Shown: positions 1 through 5,028 of the stretch, piece by piece
Layout: each line of letters opens with the position of its first letter
Position numbering within the stretch: the stretch's first letter is position 1
Source: an uncultured Coleofasciculus sp.
Lineage (GTDB): Bacteria; Cyanobacteriota; Cyanobacteriia; Cyanobacteriales; Coleofasciculaceae
Assembly (NCBI GenBank): GCA_902805485.1
Contig: CADCTM010000069.1
Location: 1-5,028 of the forward strand
Direction of reading: 5' to 3'
Length of the DNA: 5,028 nt
The notes under the pieces: model-generated
Told to the model about the DNA's origin: nothing
Database searches by the model: none
The model's input: the letters and a program-made list of their open reading frames with translations, nothing else
Translations under genes and position numbers: made by a program

Positions 1-22
1 TTTCTCCAATTGAAGTAATTTC

Positions 23-1621
23 CTAGCTTACAGGTTCACCTTGGCTCCTGATATTTTCAAACGAAATCCCTTTTCCTAATTCCATGTGATACCATGCTAG
101 ACCCATAAAAAATCGCGTAGGGTAAGGACCTCCTTCCACAATATCGTCTGGATTAGATTCCATTGGTAGCCAACCTAATCCAGGCACATAAAACTCCATC
201 CAAACATGATTAAAATCCGGCTCCAATGGCACACCAAGTCGATCAGGATGAGGAGGGCACTTGTAGCGACCAACTGTGCGGCAAGCAATACCGTTCAGTC
301 GCCCTAAAGCTAGTAAAATACCCAGGTATTCGCCGCAGGAACCGATACCCCGTTCCAAAGCCACATCGGGAGGATCAATGTGAGGTTTAATCCCATAAGA
401 AAGCTTGTCATAAACATAGTTGCGAATACTGTAAATTTTCCGCAAGAGATTGGTTTCACGACCAATCGCTTCTCGCGCCGCACGACGAATAATTTCCGTC
501 TCCATTGCCAAATCATCATTATCCACTAAATAGCGGTTTTCAAAATCTGGCGGTAACTGGGGAAGGTTTTCTACATCCCGTGGCGTCAAGCGATATTTAA
601 TACTCCAAACTTCTAAAAGCGCTTTCCAACCAAAAATATGACGTTCTCCAGGTTTAAGAGTGTCAAATTTAAACAGCGCAACTCGCTGCCCTTCACGAAC
701 TTCTTCTGTAAATGGTCTACCAATAAAATCAAGAGTTCTAACTTTTTGGCGGTCAGTTTCTGAGGGTAAGGCAATACGCCATTCAATATCTTTTAATTCA
801 ACATCGTCAAGGGGAGACAGTTCCTCAACATAAGACATTTCAATTAGATAGCCATTAGAGAGGGCGTAACGGCGGTCAGGGTAGTAACTAAAGTAGAGGG
901 GGTGAATGAATGTGCGATCGCGATATTGCAATTCATAATTAGGATCGGCATTTGGATTATCCCGGATATAAGCTTCCTCGCCTGCATAGGCAACGTAAAG
1001 GGTATTTTGACCAGTTAGGGGGTCTGTATGAAACGCTAACCCTGTAGGCTGCTCAAATGGAGTTAGGACGCTAAATTGAATTTTGCCCGTTGCCCGCTCC
1101 AGGCAAAAAACCGTTTGCTCGTCAGCATCCGTTAGCCAAAGTTCCTCATCCCGCACCGTAATATGTTCAATGCCAACGCCCGGAGCAGGTAAGCGAGTAA
1201 TCTCACGCCCTGTATTGCGGTTATAAACAAAAATATAGCCAGCTTTTTTACAGGTGATATAAATCGTCGCTTCCCGAACCGCAATTCCGTTAGCTGCATG
1301 AGGTAAAGAAACAAAGTGCTGGAGTGTTAAATCCCCGTTGAGTTGGCAAAAATAAACGTTATTGTGCTGCGTCAACCAAAGTGTTTCTCCTGAAATTGCT
1401 AAACCCGTAGCATCCGCAAAATTTAACTCCCGTTGCGGGTTTAATATCGTTGTGTTCTCACTCTTAGGATCAATTTGCAGTAAATAGCCGCTTTTCGAGT
1501 CAATCGCGATTATCGCTTCTCCCAAAAAAGCGATACCTTGGAGGGCAGAAGTCCCAATCGGTCGAATTGTTGAGAAAGGTCTCGGTTTTGCAGGAATAGA
1601 TGAAGCTGATTCAGGAATCAT
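23..1621 (-). CDS. Beta-propeller / transglutaminase-like fusion protein
   Basis: The gene encodes 532 residues. Residues about 25-215 hold five propeller-like repeats of roughly 40 residues, each with a G-[IL]-A/H-I core, a hydrophobic strand such as LWLT or IYIT, and a closing strand (cores near 29, 73, 112, 153 and 194); this resembles NHL/SMP-30-type propellers. Residues about 255-345 look like the beta-sandwich that precedes many bacterial transglutaminase cores. Residues about 376-495 are a transglutaminase-like domain: GSCGEY places the nucleophile at Cys429 and NHVWMEF gives His472. The third position, usually Asp in a GWxPxD motif, is Glu488 (GWLPMES), with Asp492 and Asp493 just after. 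There is no signal peptide or membrane segment, so the protein should be cytosolic. The ATG at 1621 is preceded by an in-frame stop with no other good start between. The family suggests a cysteine protease, amidase or protein cross-linking activity; the substrate is unknown. It is transcribed away from the DUF928 genes. Gene reality is near certain and domain assignment good. Confidence 0.93.
   Translation of the reverse strand: MIPESASSIPAKPRPFSTIRPIGTSALQGIAFLGEAIIAIDSKSGYLLQIDPKSENTTILNPQRELNFADATGLAISGETLWLTQHNNVYFCQLNGDLTLQHFVSLPHAANGIAVREATIYITCKKAGYIFVYNRNTGREITRLPAPGVGIEHITVRDEELWLTDADEQTVFCLERATGKIQFSVLTPFEQPTGLAFHTDPLTGQNTLYVAYAGEEAYIRDNPNADPNYELQYRDRTFIHPLYFSYYPDRRYALSNGYLIEMSYVEELSPLDDVELKDIEWRIALPSETDRQKVRTLDFIGRPFTEEVREGQRVALFKFDTLKPGERHIFGWKALLEVWSIKYRLTPRDVENLPQLPPDFENRYLVDNDDLAMETEIIRRAAREAIGRETNLLRKIYSIRNYVYDKLSYGIKPHIDPPDVALERGIGSCGEYLGILLALGRLNGIACRTVGRYKCPPHPDRLGVPLEPDFNHVWMEFYVPGLGWLPMESNPDDIVEGGPYPTRFFMGLAWYHMELGKGISFENIRSQGEPVS
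914..921. repeat. HIP1 octamer GCGATCGC
   Basis: This is an exact copy of the highly iterated palindrome HIP1, which is overrepresented in many cyanobacterial genomes. It lies within the transglutaminase-like gene. It overlaps a second palindrome, ATCGCGAT, at 917-924. It is useful mainly as a taxonomic marker. Confidence 0.85.
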
Positions 1622-1668
1622 AGTTAATCCAGATGAAGATTTAGATAAGAGTTAAAACTAAACTAGCC

Positions 1669-1685
1669 ATTGCCTCTATTGCCTC
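1669..1685. repeat. Short tandem direct repeat ATTGCCTC x2
   Basis: ATTGCCTC occurs at 1669-1676 and again at 1678-1685, a period of 9 bp. It sits in the divergent spacer about 50 bp upstream of the transglutaminase-like gene start and 12 bp before the TTGACA at 1697. It might be a regulator-binding site, but two short copies can arise by chance and no known regulator is recognised. Confidence 0.3.
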
Positions 1686-1763
1686 AGGTTAAAATATTGA
1701 CACTAAGGCAAATGCTCCATACGAACCTGATTATTATAAATTTGCCATTGGTGTGCTGGAACC

Positions 1764-1791
1764 TTGGCTGCTGTTCTGCCATCTTTATACA
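1764..1791 (+). promoter_or_regulatory. Candidate sigma70-type promoter of the DUF928 pair
   Basis: TTGGCT (1764-1769, 4/6 to TTGACA) is followed after 16 bp by TATACA (1786-1791, 4/6 to TATAAT). Transcription would start near 1798, giving a short leader of about 25 nt before the ATG at 1823. This position fits the shorter start chosen for the first DUF928 gene, because a longer reading from 1670 would place the promoter inside the coding region. It is a by-eye match only. Confidence 0.3.
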
Positions 1792-1822
1792 AAGCTCGCT
1801 CTACCCAGAAACTATTTTTATC

Positions 1823-2632
1823 ATGGCTCGGTTCACACGCTCATCACGTTCCACAGGACTAGTATTAGCTGTAGCTTTGACGCTAGGGCTAGGCGCTATT
1901 GTCCCAGCATCAGTAACAGCTCAGTCTACCTCTCTAGGTAGTCAGTTAGAAAGTGCGTTTCGTCCACCGCGTTCCGACTCGCCTGCACCCGAAAATCGAG
2001 AAGGGGGAGCAACGCGCAGTCCTTGTGTTAAGGGCAATAAGCCACTTGTTGCTTTAGTTCCATTTTCTGGGGTCGGAAACACCTCTGCCGAGTATCCCAC
2101 GATTTTTTGGTATATGCCCGAACTCTCGGCAGTGGAGGCACCATCACCGATGATCGAGTTTATTTTGCGAGATGCTAACGAGCAGGAGGTTTATTCCGCT
2201 AAGTATCCATTGACAAAAAGCGCTCAAGGTATAGTCGGCAGTCCCGGTCTCATGAGCTTAAATGTTGCCAATCTTTACCCATTACAGACCAATCGAGAAT
2301 ATCGCTGGGAAATAACACTAATGTGTGATTCCCAAGGTTTCGATCGTTCACAGGATACCTTTGTAAAAGGCGCGATTAAGAGAGTAAAACCTGACCCAGC
2401 GCTGGCACTTCTTATCCAAAGAGCAACGCCTCAAGAGCGTATTGCTATCTATGCAAGAGAGGAGCTTTGGTATGATACTTTAGCGACTTTAGTTGAGTTA
2501 CGACGCGCTCGACCGACTGATCCGACCTTAGCCGACGCTTGGGCTAAGCTTTTTGACTCAGTAGACTTGAATATAATTTCCAGAGAACCTTTATTTCAGG
2601 GTGTTAGAAGTTTAACCACTAACAACCGATAA
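1823..2632 (+). CDS. DUF928 family exported protein, first of tandem pair
   Basis: The protein has 269 residues when started at the ATG at 1823. The open frame continues upstream to a TTG at 1670, but starting at 1823 puts a clean signal peptide at the N-terminus: basic MARFTRSSRS, a hydrophobic core to about residue 28, and a likely cleavage after SVTA (33/34). The mature protein begins with a Pro/Ser/Arg-rich linker (about 35-66). The DUF928 region (about 66-225) follows, with EYPTIFWYMP, IEFILRDANEQEVY, YRW near 160 and the RVKPDPAL segment, then a helical tail with RATPQERIAIYAREELW. Cys68 and Cys168 are the only mature cysteines and could form a disulfide after export. The protein should lie in the periplasm or be surface-associated; the molecular function of DUF928 is unknown. 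The stop is 6 bp before the next DUF928 gene, implying one transcript. No Shine-Dalgarno sequence is evident. Confidence 0.9.
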   Translation: MARFTRSSRSTGLVLAVALTLGLGAIVPASVTAQSTSLGSQLESAFRPPRSDSPAPENREGGATRSPCVKGNKPLVALVPFSGVGNTSAEYPTIFWYMPELSAVEAPSPMIEFILRDANEQEVYSAKYPLTKSAQGIVGSPGLMSLNVANLYPLQTNREYRWEITLMCDSQGFDRSQDTFVKGAIKRVKPDPALALLIQRATPQERIAIYAREELWYDTLATLVELRRARPTDPTLADAWAKLFDSVDLNIISREPLFQGVRSLTTNNR

Positions 2633-2638
2633 ACTCTT

Positions 2639-3451
2639 ATGGTACGGATACGGTTTCGCTTTAGCCAGTCTTCTTGGGCATTGTCCCTGAAACTAAGTTT
2701 AATTCTCGGTCTTGCGTGTTTTCTCCAGACGCCACAAGTCCTTCTCGCCAAAGGGATACCCCAGCGCTGGGAGGTCAACGAATACAAACCACCAGGGGGT
2801 CTTGGCGCACCTCGTCGTACGGCAGGAGCAGGAACTCGTGGTTCGGGGGGCAGTTGTCCAGTAGTTGGTCAACCTCTGACAGCATTACTCCCTACGAGTA
2901 GGTTTGGGGTGACAGTCGCGCAGTACCCAGCATTTTTTGTGTATGTACCGACTCTTTCACCTGAGACACCGCCTTTACCTGTGGAGTTTTTGTTGGAGGA
3001 TTCTAATGGGAATGAAATTTATAAAGCGAATTTTCAAACCAATGGTACGTCCGGTATTGTGACACTTAATCTCCCGAGCCAAGCAGGATTAGTACCTTTA
3101 GAGGTCGGTCAGGATTACAAATGGTCATTCTCGATTATTTGCCAAGAAAATGAGCGTTCAAGAGATATTAGTGTTGAAGGGTGGGTTAGACGGGTTGCAC
3201 TTAATCCAGCGTTGAGTAATCAATTGAGGCAGGCATCGCCACAAAAGCGTGTTGAGCTTTATGCTGAAGCGGAACTTTGGCAGGATGCCTTAGCGGCATT
3301 AGTTCAATTGCGGCGCAATTATCCAAATGATTCCGCGATCGCCTTAAGCTGGGAAAAACTGATGAGTGCTGCTGGTCTTGATAATCTTGCTCAAGAGTCA
3401 CTACTACCTAGTTCGACACCCGGACGCCCAGTAACATCATCACAACGCTAG
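2639..3451 (+). CDS. DUF928 family exported protein, second of tandem pair
   Basis: This 270-residue paralogue of the preceding gene starts at the ATG 6 bp after that gene's stop, suggesting co-transcription and possibly coupled translation, since no ribosome binding site is visible. Residues 1-37 form a signal peptide: basic MVRIRFRF, a hydrophobic stretch of about 13-30, and likely cleavage after VLLA. A Gly/Pro/Arg-rich linker (about 50-72) leads into the DUF928 region, with GSCP (Cys73), QPLTALLP, YPAFFVYVPTLS, VEFLLEDSNGNEIY, YKW near 160-162, IIC (Cys168), VEGWVRRVALNPAL and the helical RVELYAEAELWQDALAAL segment. Landmark spacing matches the first copy closely: the second cysteine is residue 168 in both, although overall identity is modest. 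Cys27 lies inside the signal peptide and does not fit a lipobox. A HIP1 octamer lies inside the gene. The function is unknown; a periplasmic or envelope role is inferred only from the signal peptide. Confidence 0.93.
   Translation: MVRIRFRFSQSSWALSLKLSLILGLACFLQTPQVLLAKGIPQRWEVNEYKPPGGLGAPRRTAGAGTRGSGGSCPVVGQPLTALLPTSRFGVTVAQYPAFFVYVPTLSPETPPLPVEFLLEDSNGNEIYKANFQTNGTSGIVTLNLPSQAGLVPLEVGQDYKWSFSIICQENERSRDISVEGWVRRVALNPALSNQLRQASPQKRVELYAEAELWQDALAALVQLRRNYPNDSAIALSWEKLMSAAGLDNLAQESLLPSSTPGRPVTSSQR
3335..3342. repeat. HIP1 octamer GCGATCGC
   Basis: This is a second exact HIP1 palindrome, inside the 3' part of the second DUF928 gene. Two exact copies in about 5 kb are far more than expected by chance for an octamer and support a cyanobacterial origin. 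Confidence 0.85.
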
Positions 3452-3577
3452 GAACTTTGTCGGGGCGCTTGGGCTAACGTCTCTAAAGGATAAGTATGTC
3501 CTACTATATTGGGCGGCAGACATTGATTCCTGCCCTCTTCGCTATAAGTAAGTAGAAGAGAAGCCTGTTGAAACGTA
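3452..3577. other. Intergenic region before the DUF2358 gene
   Basis: This 126-bp spacer separates the second DUF928 gene from the DUF2358 gene. It contains two weak hairpins: 3487-3502 (6-bp stem with a G-U pair and an AGTA loop) and 3515-3534 (GGCAG/CTGCC stem with a 10-nt loop). Neither is followed by a T run, so no intrinsic terminator can be called. TATATT at 3505-3510 is a -10-like element without a good -35. Whether the DUF2358 gene is read from the DUF928 transcript or from its own promoter is undecided. Confidence 0.5.
3523..3548 (+). promoter_or_regulatory. Weak promoter candidate for the DUF2358 gene
   Basis: TTGATT (3523-3528) and TATAAG (3543-3548, 5/6 to TATAAT) lie upstream of the ATG at 3578, but the 14-bp spacer is shorter than usual. 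The -10-like hexamer is the better part. It would give a leader of roughly 20-25 nt. Confidence 0.2.
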
Positions 3578-3958
3578 ATGAATAATATTATTCAAATTCT
3601 TAAAGAGGACTACCAACGGTTCCCGGTTGACCAAACTTATAGCATTTATGCCCAAGATGTCTTTTTTAAAGACCCCCTTAACCAATTTCGGGGTGTAGAA
3701 CGCTACAAGTCAATGATTGGTTTCATCAAAACCTGGTTTGGCGAACCTAAAATGGATCTCCATGAAATAACACGCTCAGAAGACACCATAAAGACACGCT
3801 GGACACTGAGCTGGACAACTCCGTTACCTTGGCGTCCTCGAATTGCGATCCCCGGTTGGAGCGAGTTAAAGCTCAATGCTGATGACTTGATTATTGCTCA
3901 TATAGATTATTGGGACTGCTCGCGCCTCGATGTCCTCAAGCAGCATTTTGTGTCTTGA
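3578..3958 (+). CDS. DUF2358 family protein (NTF2-like)
   Basis: This small protein of 126 residues has the full-length pattern of DUF2358, a family shared by cyanobacteria and plastid-bearing eukaryotes and predicted to adopt an NTF2-like alpha+beta cone fold. Visible landmarks, in order, are ILKEDYQRFP (7-16), IYAQDVFFKDPLNQFRG (23-39), the RYKSMIGFIKTWF helix (42-54), LHEI (61-64), RWTLSWTTPLPWRPRI (74-89), IPGWSEL (91-97) and HIDYWDCSRLDVLKQH (108-123). There is no signal peptide or membrane segment, so it should be cytosolic. NTF2-like folds form a pocket that can bind small ligands or serve catalysis, but no ligand or reaction is known to me for this family. The ATG at 3578 opens directly on the conserved N-terminal helix; no strong ribosome binding site is present. 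It lies 75 bp upstream of the ArsA/Get3-like gene on the same strand, so co-expression is possible. Family assignment is confident, function unknown. Confidence 0.92.
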   Translation: MNNIIQILKEDYQRFPVDQTYSIYAQDVFFKDPLNQFRGVERYKSMIGFIKTWFGEPKMDLHEITRSEDTIKTRWTLSWTTPLPWRPRIAIPGWSELKLNADDLIIAHIDYWDCSRLDVLKQHFVS

Positions 3959-3983
3959 AAAAAGATTACAGAGATAATAAATA
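3955..3983 (+). promoter_or_regulatory. Weak promoter candidate for the ArsA/Get3-like gene
   Basis: TTGAAA (3955-3960, 5/6 to TTGACA) overlaps the stop codon of the DUF2358 gene. TAAATA (3978-3983, 3/6 to TATAAT) follows at 17 bp, inside the AT-rich stretch 3974-3990, which offers several alternative -10-like hexamers (TAATAT at 3982, TATAAA at 3985). The gene may equally be read through from upstream, as no terminator is seen in the 75-bp gap. Confidence 0.2.
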
Positions 3984-4033
3984 ATATAAACACTTTTTGA
4001 GTAGACGCATCATACTGTGTCTTATACCCATCT

Positions 4034-5028
4034 ATGCGTGTAATTTTGATGACTGGCAAAGGCGGAGTTGGCAAGACTTCCGTTGCCGCTGCTACAGGTC
4101 TGCGCTGTGCTGAGTTGGGACATCGCACGCTCGTCTTGAGTACCGATCCCGCCCACTCTTTGGCAGATAGTTTCGATATTGAATTGGGTCATGATCCCCG
4201 CTTGGTTCGTCCAAACCTCTGGGGTGCAGAACTTGATGCGCTTATGGAATTGGAAGGAAATTGGGGTGCAGTTAAGCGTTATATTACCCAAGTTTTGCAA
4301 GCACGGGGATTAGATGGCGTTCAGGCGGAAGAGTTAGCTATTCTTCCTGGCATGGATGAAATTTTCGGTCTAGTACGCATGAAACGTCATTATGACGAAA
4401 ATGAGTATGATGTGCTAATTATCGACTCAGCACCCACGGGGACGGCTCTGCGGTTACTCAGCTTACCCGAAGTGAGTGGTTGGTATATGCGCCGCTTCTA
4501 CAAACCTCTACAAGCGATGTCGGTGGCACTTAGACCATTTGTTGAGCCTTTATTTAAACCCATTGCTGGTTTTTCTTTACCTGATAAGGAGGTAATGGAT
4601 GCTCCTTATGAATTTTACGAGCAGATTGAGGCGCTGGAGAAGATATTAACTGACAATACTAAGACCTCAGTACGTTTAGTTACCAACCCCGAGAAAATGG
4701 TGATTAAGGAAACTTCACGCGCCCATGCTTACCTGAGTTTATATAATGTCTCTACGGATTTAGTGATTGCTAATCGGATTATTCCTGATGAAGTAACTGA
4801 CCCATTTTTTAAACGCTGGAAGGAAAATCAGCAGGTATATCGTCAAGAAATTCATGATAATTTTAGCCCGCTACCAGTTAAGGAAGTGCCGCTTTATTCT
4901 GAAGAGATGTGTGGTTTAGAGGCTTTAGAAAGATTGAAGGAAACTTTATTTGCATCGTCCGAAGATCCATCTCAGGTTTACTACAAAGAAAATACAATTC
5001 GGGTTGTCCAGATGGAAGGTCATTACAG
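4034..5028 (+). CDS. ArsA/Get3-family ATPase, Get3d-like (3' end cut by window)
   Basis: The first 331 residues are visible; there is no stop before the window edge. The ATG at 4034 opens directly on the nucleotide-binding strand, and an in-frame TGA at 3998 excludes a longer start. Motifs seen are the deviant Walker A GKGGVGKT (8-15, signature Lys9, Walker Lys14), switch I STDPAHS (36-42, with Asp38 matching the catalytic Asp of Get3), PGMDE (105-109), switch II DSAPTG (131-136), and TNPEKM followed by ET-R (217-229). Between 150 and 200 is a hydrophobic, Met- and Phe-containing helical region where Get3 proteins form the client groove. Only Cys25 and Cys293 are present, so the CxxC zinc motif of eukaryotic Get3 is missing. 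Known relatives are arsenite-pump ATPases and tail-anchored-protein targeting factors. No arsenic gene is nearby, so a Get3d-like membrane-protein or photosynthesis-linked role is more likely. Residues 315-331 are strand-like and may begin the C-terminal alpha-crystallin-type domain reported for Get3d; the rest is outside the window. Confidence 0.95.
   Translation, partial: MRVILMTGKGGVGKTSVAAATGLRCAELGHRTLVLSTDPAHSLADSFDIELGHDPRLVRPNLWGAELDALMELEGNWGAVKRYITQVLQARGLDGVQAEELAILPGMDEIFGLVRMKRHYDENEYDVLIIDSAPTGTALRLLSLPEVSGWYMRRFYKPLQAMSVALRPFVEPLFKPIAGFSLPDKEVMDAPYEFYEQIEALEKILTDNTKTSVRLVTNPEKMVIKETSRAHAYLSLYNVSTDLVIANRIIPDEVTDPFFKRWKENQQVYRQEIHDNFSPLPVKEVPLYSEEMCGLEALERLKETLFASSEDPSQVYYKENTIRVVQMEGHY

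Larger units (their letters stand above)
1622..1822. other. Divergent intergenic region
   Basis: This 201-bp spacer lies between the minus-strand transglutaminase-like gene and the plus-strand DUF928 pair, so it should carry promoters in both directions. On the plus strand it holds a perfect TTGACA at 1697-1702 (only a poor TACGAA 17 bp downstream), an AT-rich stretch around 1731-1742, and a better-spaced promoter candidate at 1764-1791. A direct repeat lies at 1669-1685. For the minus strand I see no convincing promoter pair; TTATCT, reading leftward near 1644-1649, is the nearest -10-like element. Confidence 0.6.

Noticed and set aside
310..519. Open frame on the minus strand inside the transglutaminase-like gene (also 1132-1314)
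   Set aside because: These frames overlap a clearly conserved coding region, show no recognisable domain and are best explained as out-of-frame shadows.
1670..1822. N-terminal extension of the first DUF928 reading frame from a TTG
   Set aside because: It would bury the signal peptide 51 residues in, and it overlaps the likely promoter region; the ATG at 1823 matches the layout of the neighbouring paralogue.
2702..2721. Possible lipobox at Cys27 of the second DUF928 protein
   Set aside because: The residues before Cys27 read G-L-A, not the usual L-[AS]-[GA], and hydrophobic residues continue to a normal signal peptidase I site after residue 37.
2596..2901. Open frames overlapping the DUF928 gene junction on both strands (2596-2787 minus, 2674-2901 plus)
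   Set aside because: Both overlap the DUF928 signal peptide coding region and have no domain or plausible start signal.
3487..3534. Two hairpins as an intrinsic terminator after the DUF928 pair
   Set aside because: Stems are only 5-6 bp and neither is followed by a T tract.
3907..4300. Minus-strand open frames across the DUF2358-ATPase gap and the ATPase 5' end
   Set aside because: They run antisense to highly conserved Walker A and switch I coding sequence and show no family similarity.
4034..5028. Arsenical pump ATPase (arsA) role
   Set aside because: No arsB, arsC, arsR or arsenic-linked gene is visible and the protein is a single-ATPase-domain type closer to Get3; the family name alone does not imply arsenic transport.
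1..5028. Defence system, mobile element, CRISPR array or RNA gene
   Set aside because: No transposase, integrase, repeat-spacer array, terminal inverted repeat or tRNA/rRNA-like structure was found on either strand.

Overview
The window looks like a chromosomal segment of a cyanobacterium. The evidence is protein content (two DUF928 proteins and one DUF2358 protein, families found mainly in cyanobacteria, the latter also in plastid-bearing eukaryotes), two exact copies of the cyanobacterial HIP1 octamer GCGATCGC (914-921 and 3335-3342), moderate GC content, and five gene starts without a clear Shine-Dalgarno sequence. No insertion sequence, tRNA, rRNA, CRISPR array or phage gene is visible. 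The species cannot be told from the sequence alone.

Layout. Minus strand 23-1621: a 532-residue protein that joins an N-terminal beta-propeller-like repeat region to a C-terminal transglutaminase-like (papain-fold) domain. A 201-bp divergent spacer (1622-1822) follows, holding candidate promoter elements and a 9-bp-period direct repeat. Plus strand 1823-2632 and 2639-3451: two tandem, diverged DUF928 proteins with signal peptides, only 6 bp apart and almost certainly co-transcribed. A 126-bp spacer leads to a small DUF2358 protein (3578-3958, NTF2-like). A further 75 bp leads to an ArsA/Get3-family ATPase that starts at 4034 and runs off the right edge with 331 codons visible.

How the genes may work together. 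The DUF928 pair is the only clear functional unit: two exported paralogues, each with two cysteines in the mature region, that may act together in the periplasm or at the cell surface. The propeller-transglutaminase protein, the DUF2358 protein and the ATPase have no recognisable export signal and should be cytosolic. The ATPase has the deviant Walker A, switch I and switch II motifs of the Get3/ArsA family but no CxxC zinc motif in the visible part. It resembles the Get3d-type proteins of cyanobacteria and chloroplasts. No shared pathway for the whole window can be shown, and nothing forms an obvious defence, mobile or biosynthetic system. The most interesting items are the domain fusion with a Glu in place of the usual catalytic Asp, the DUF928 tandem pair, and the DUF2358-Get3-like adjacency.
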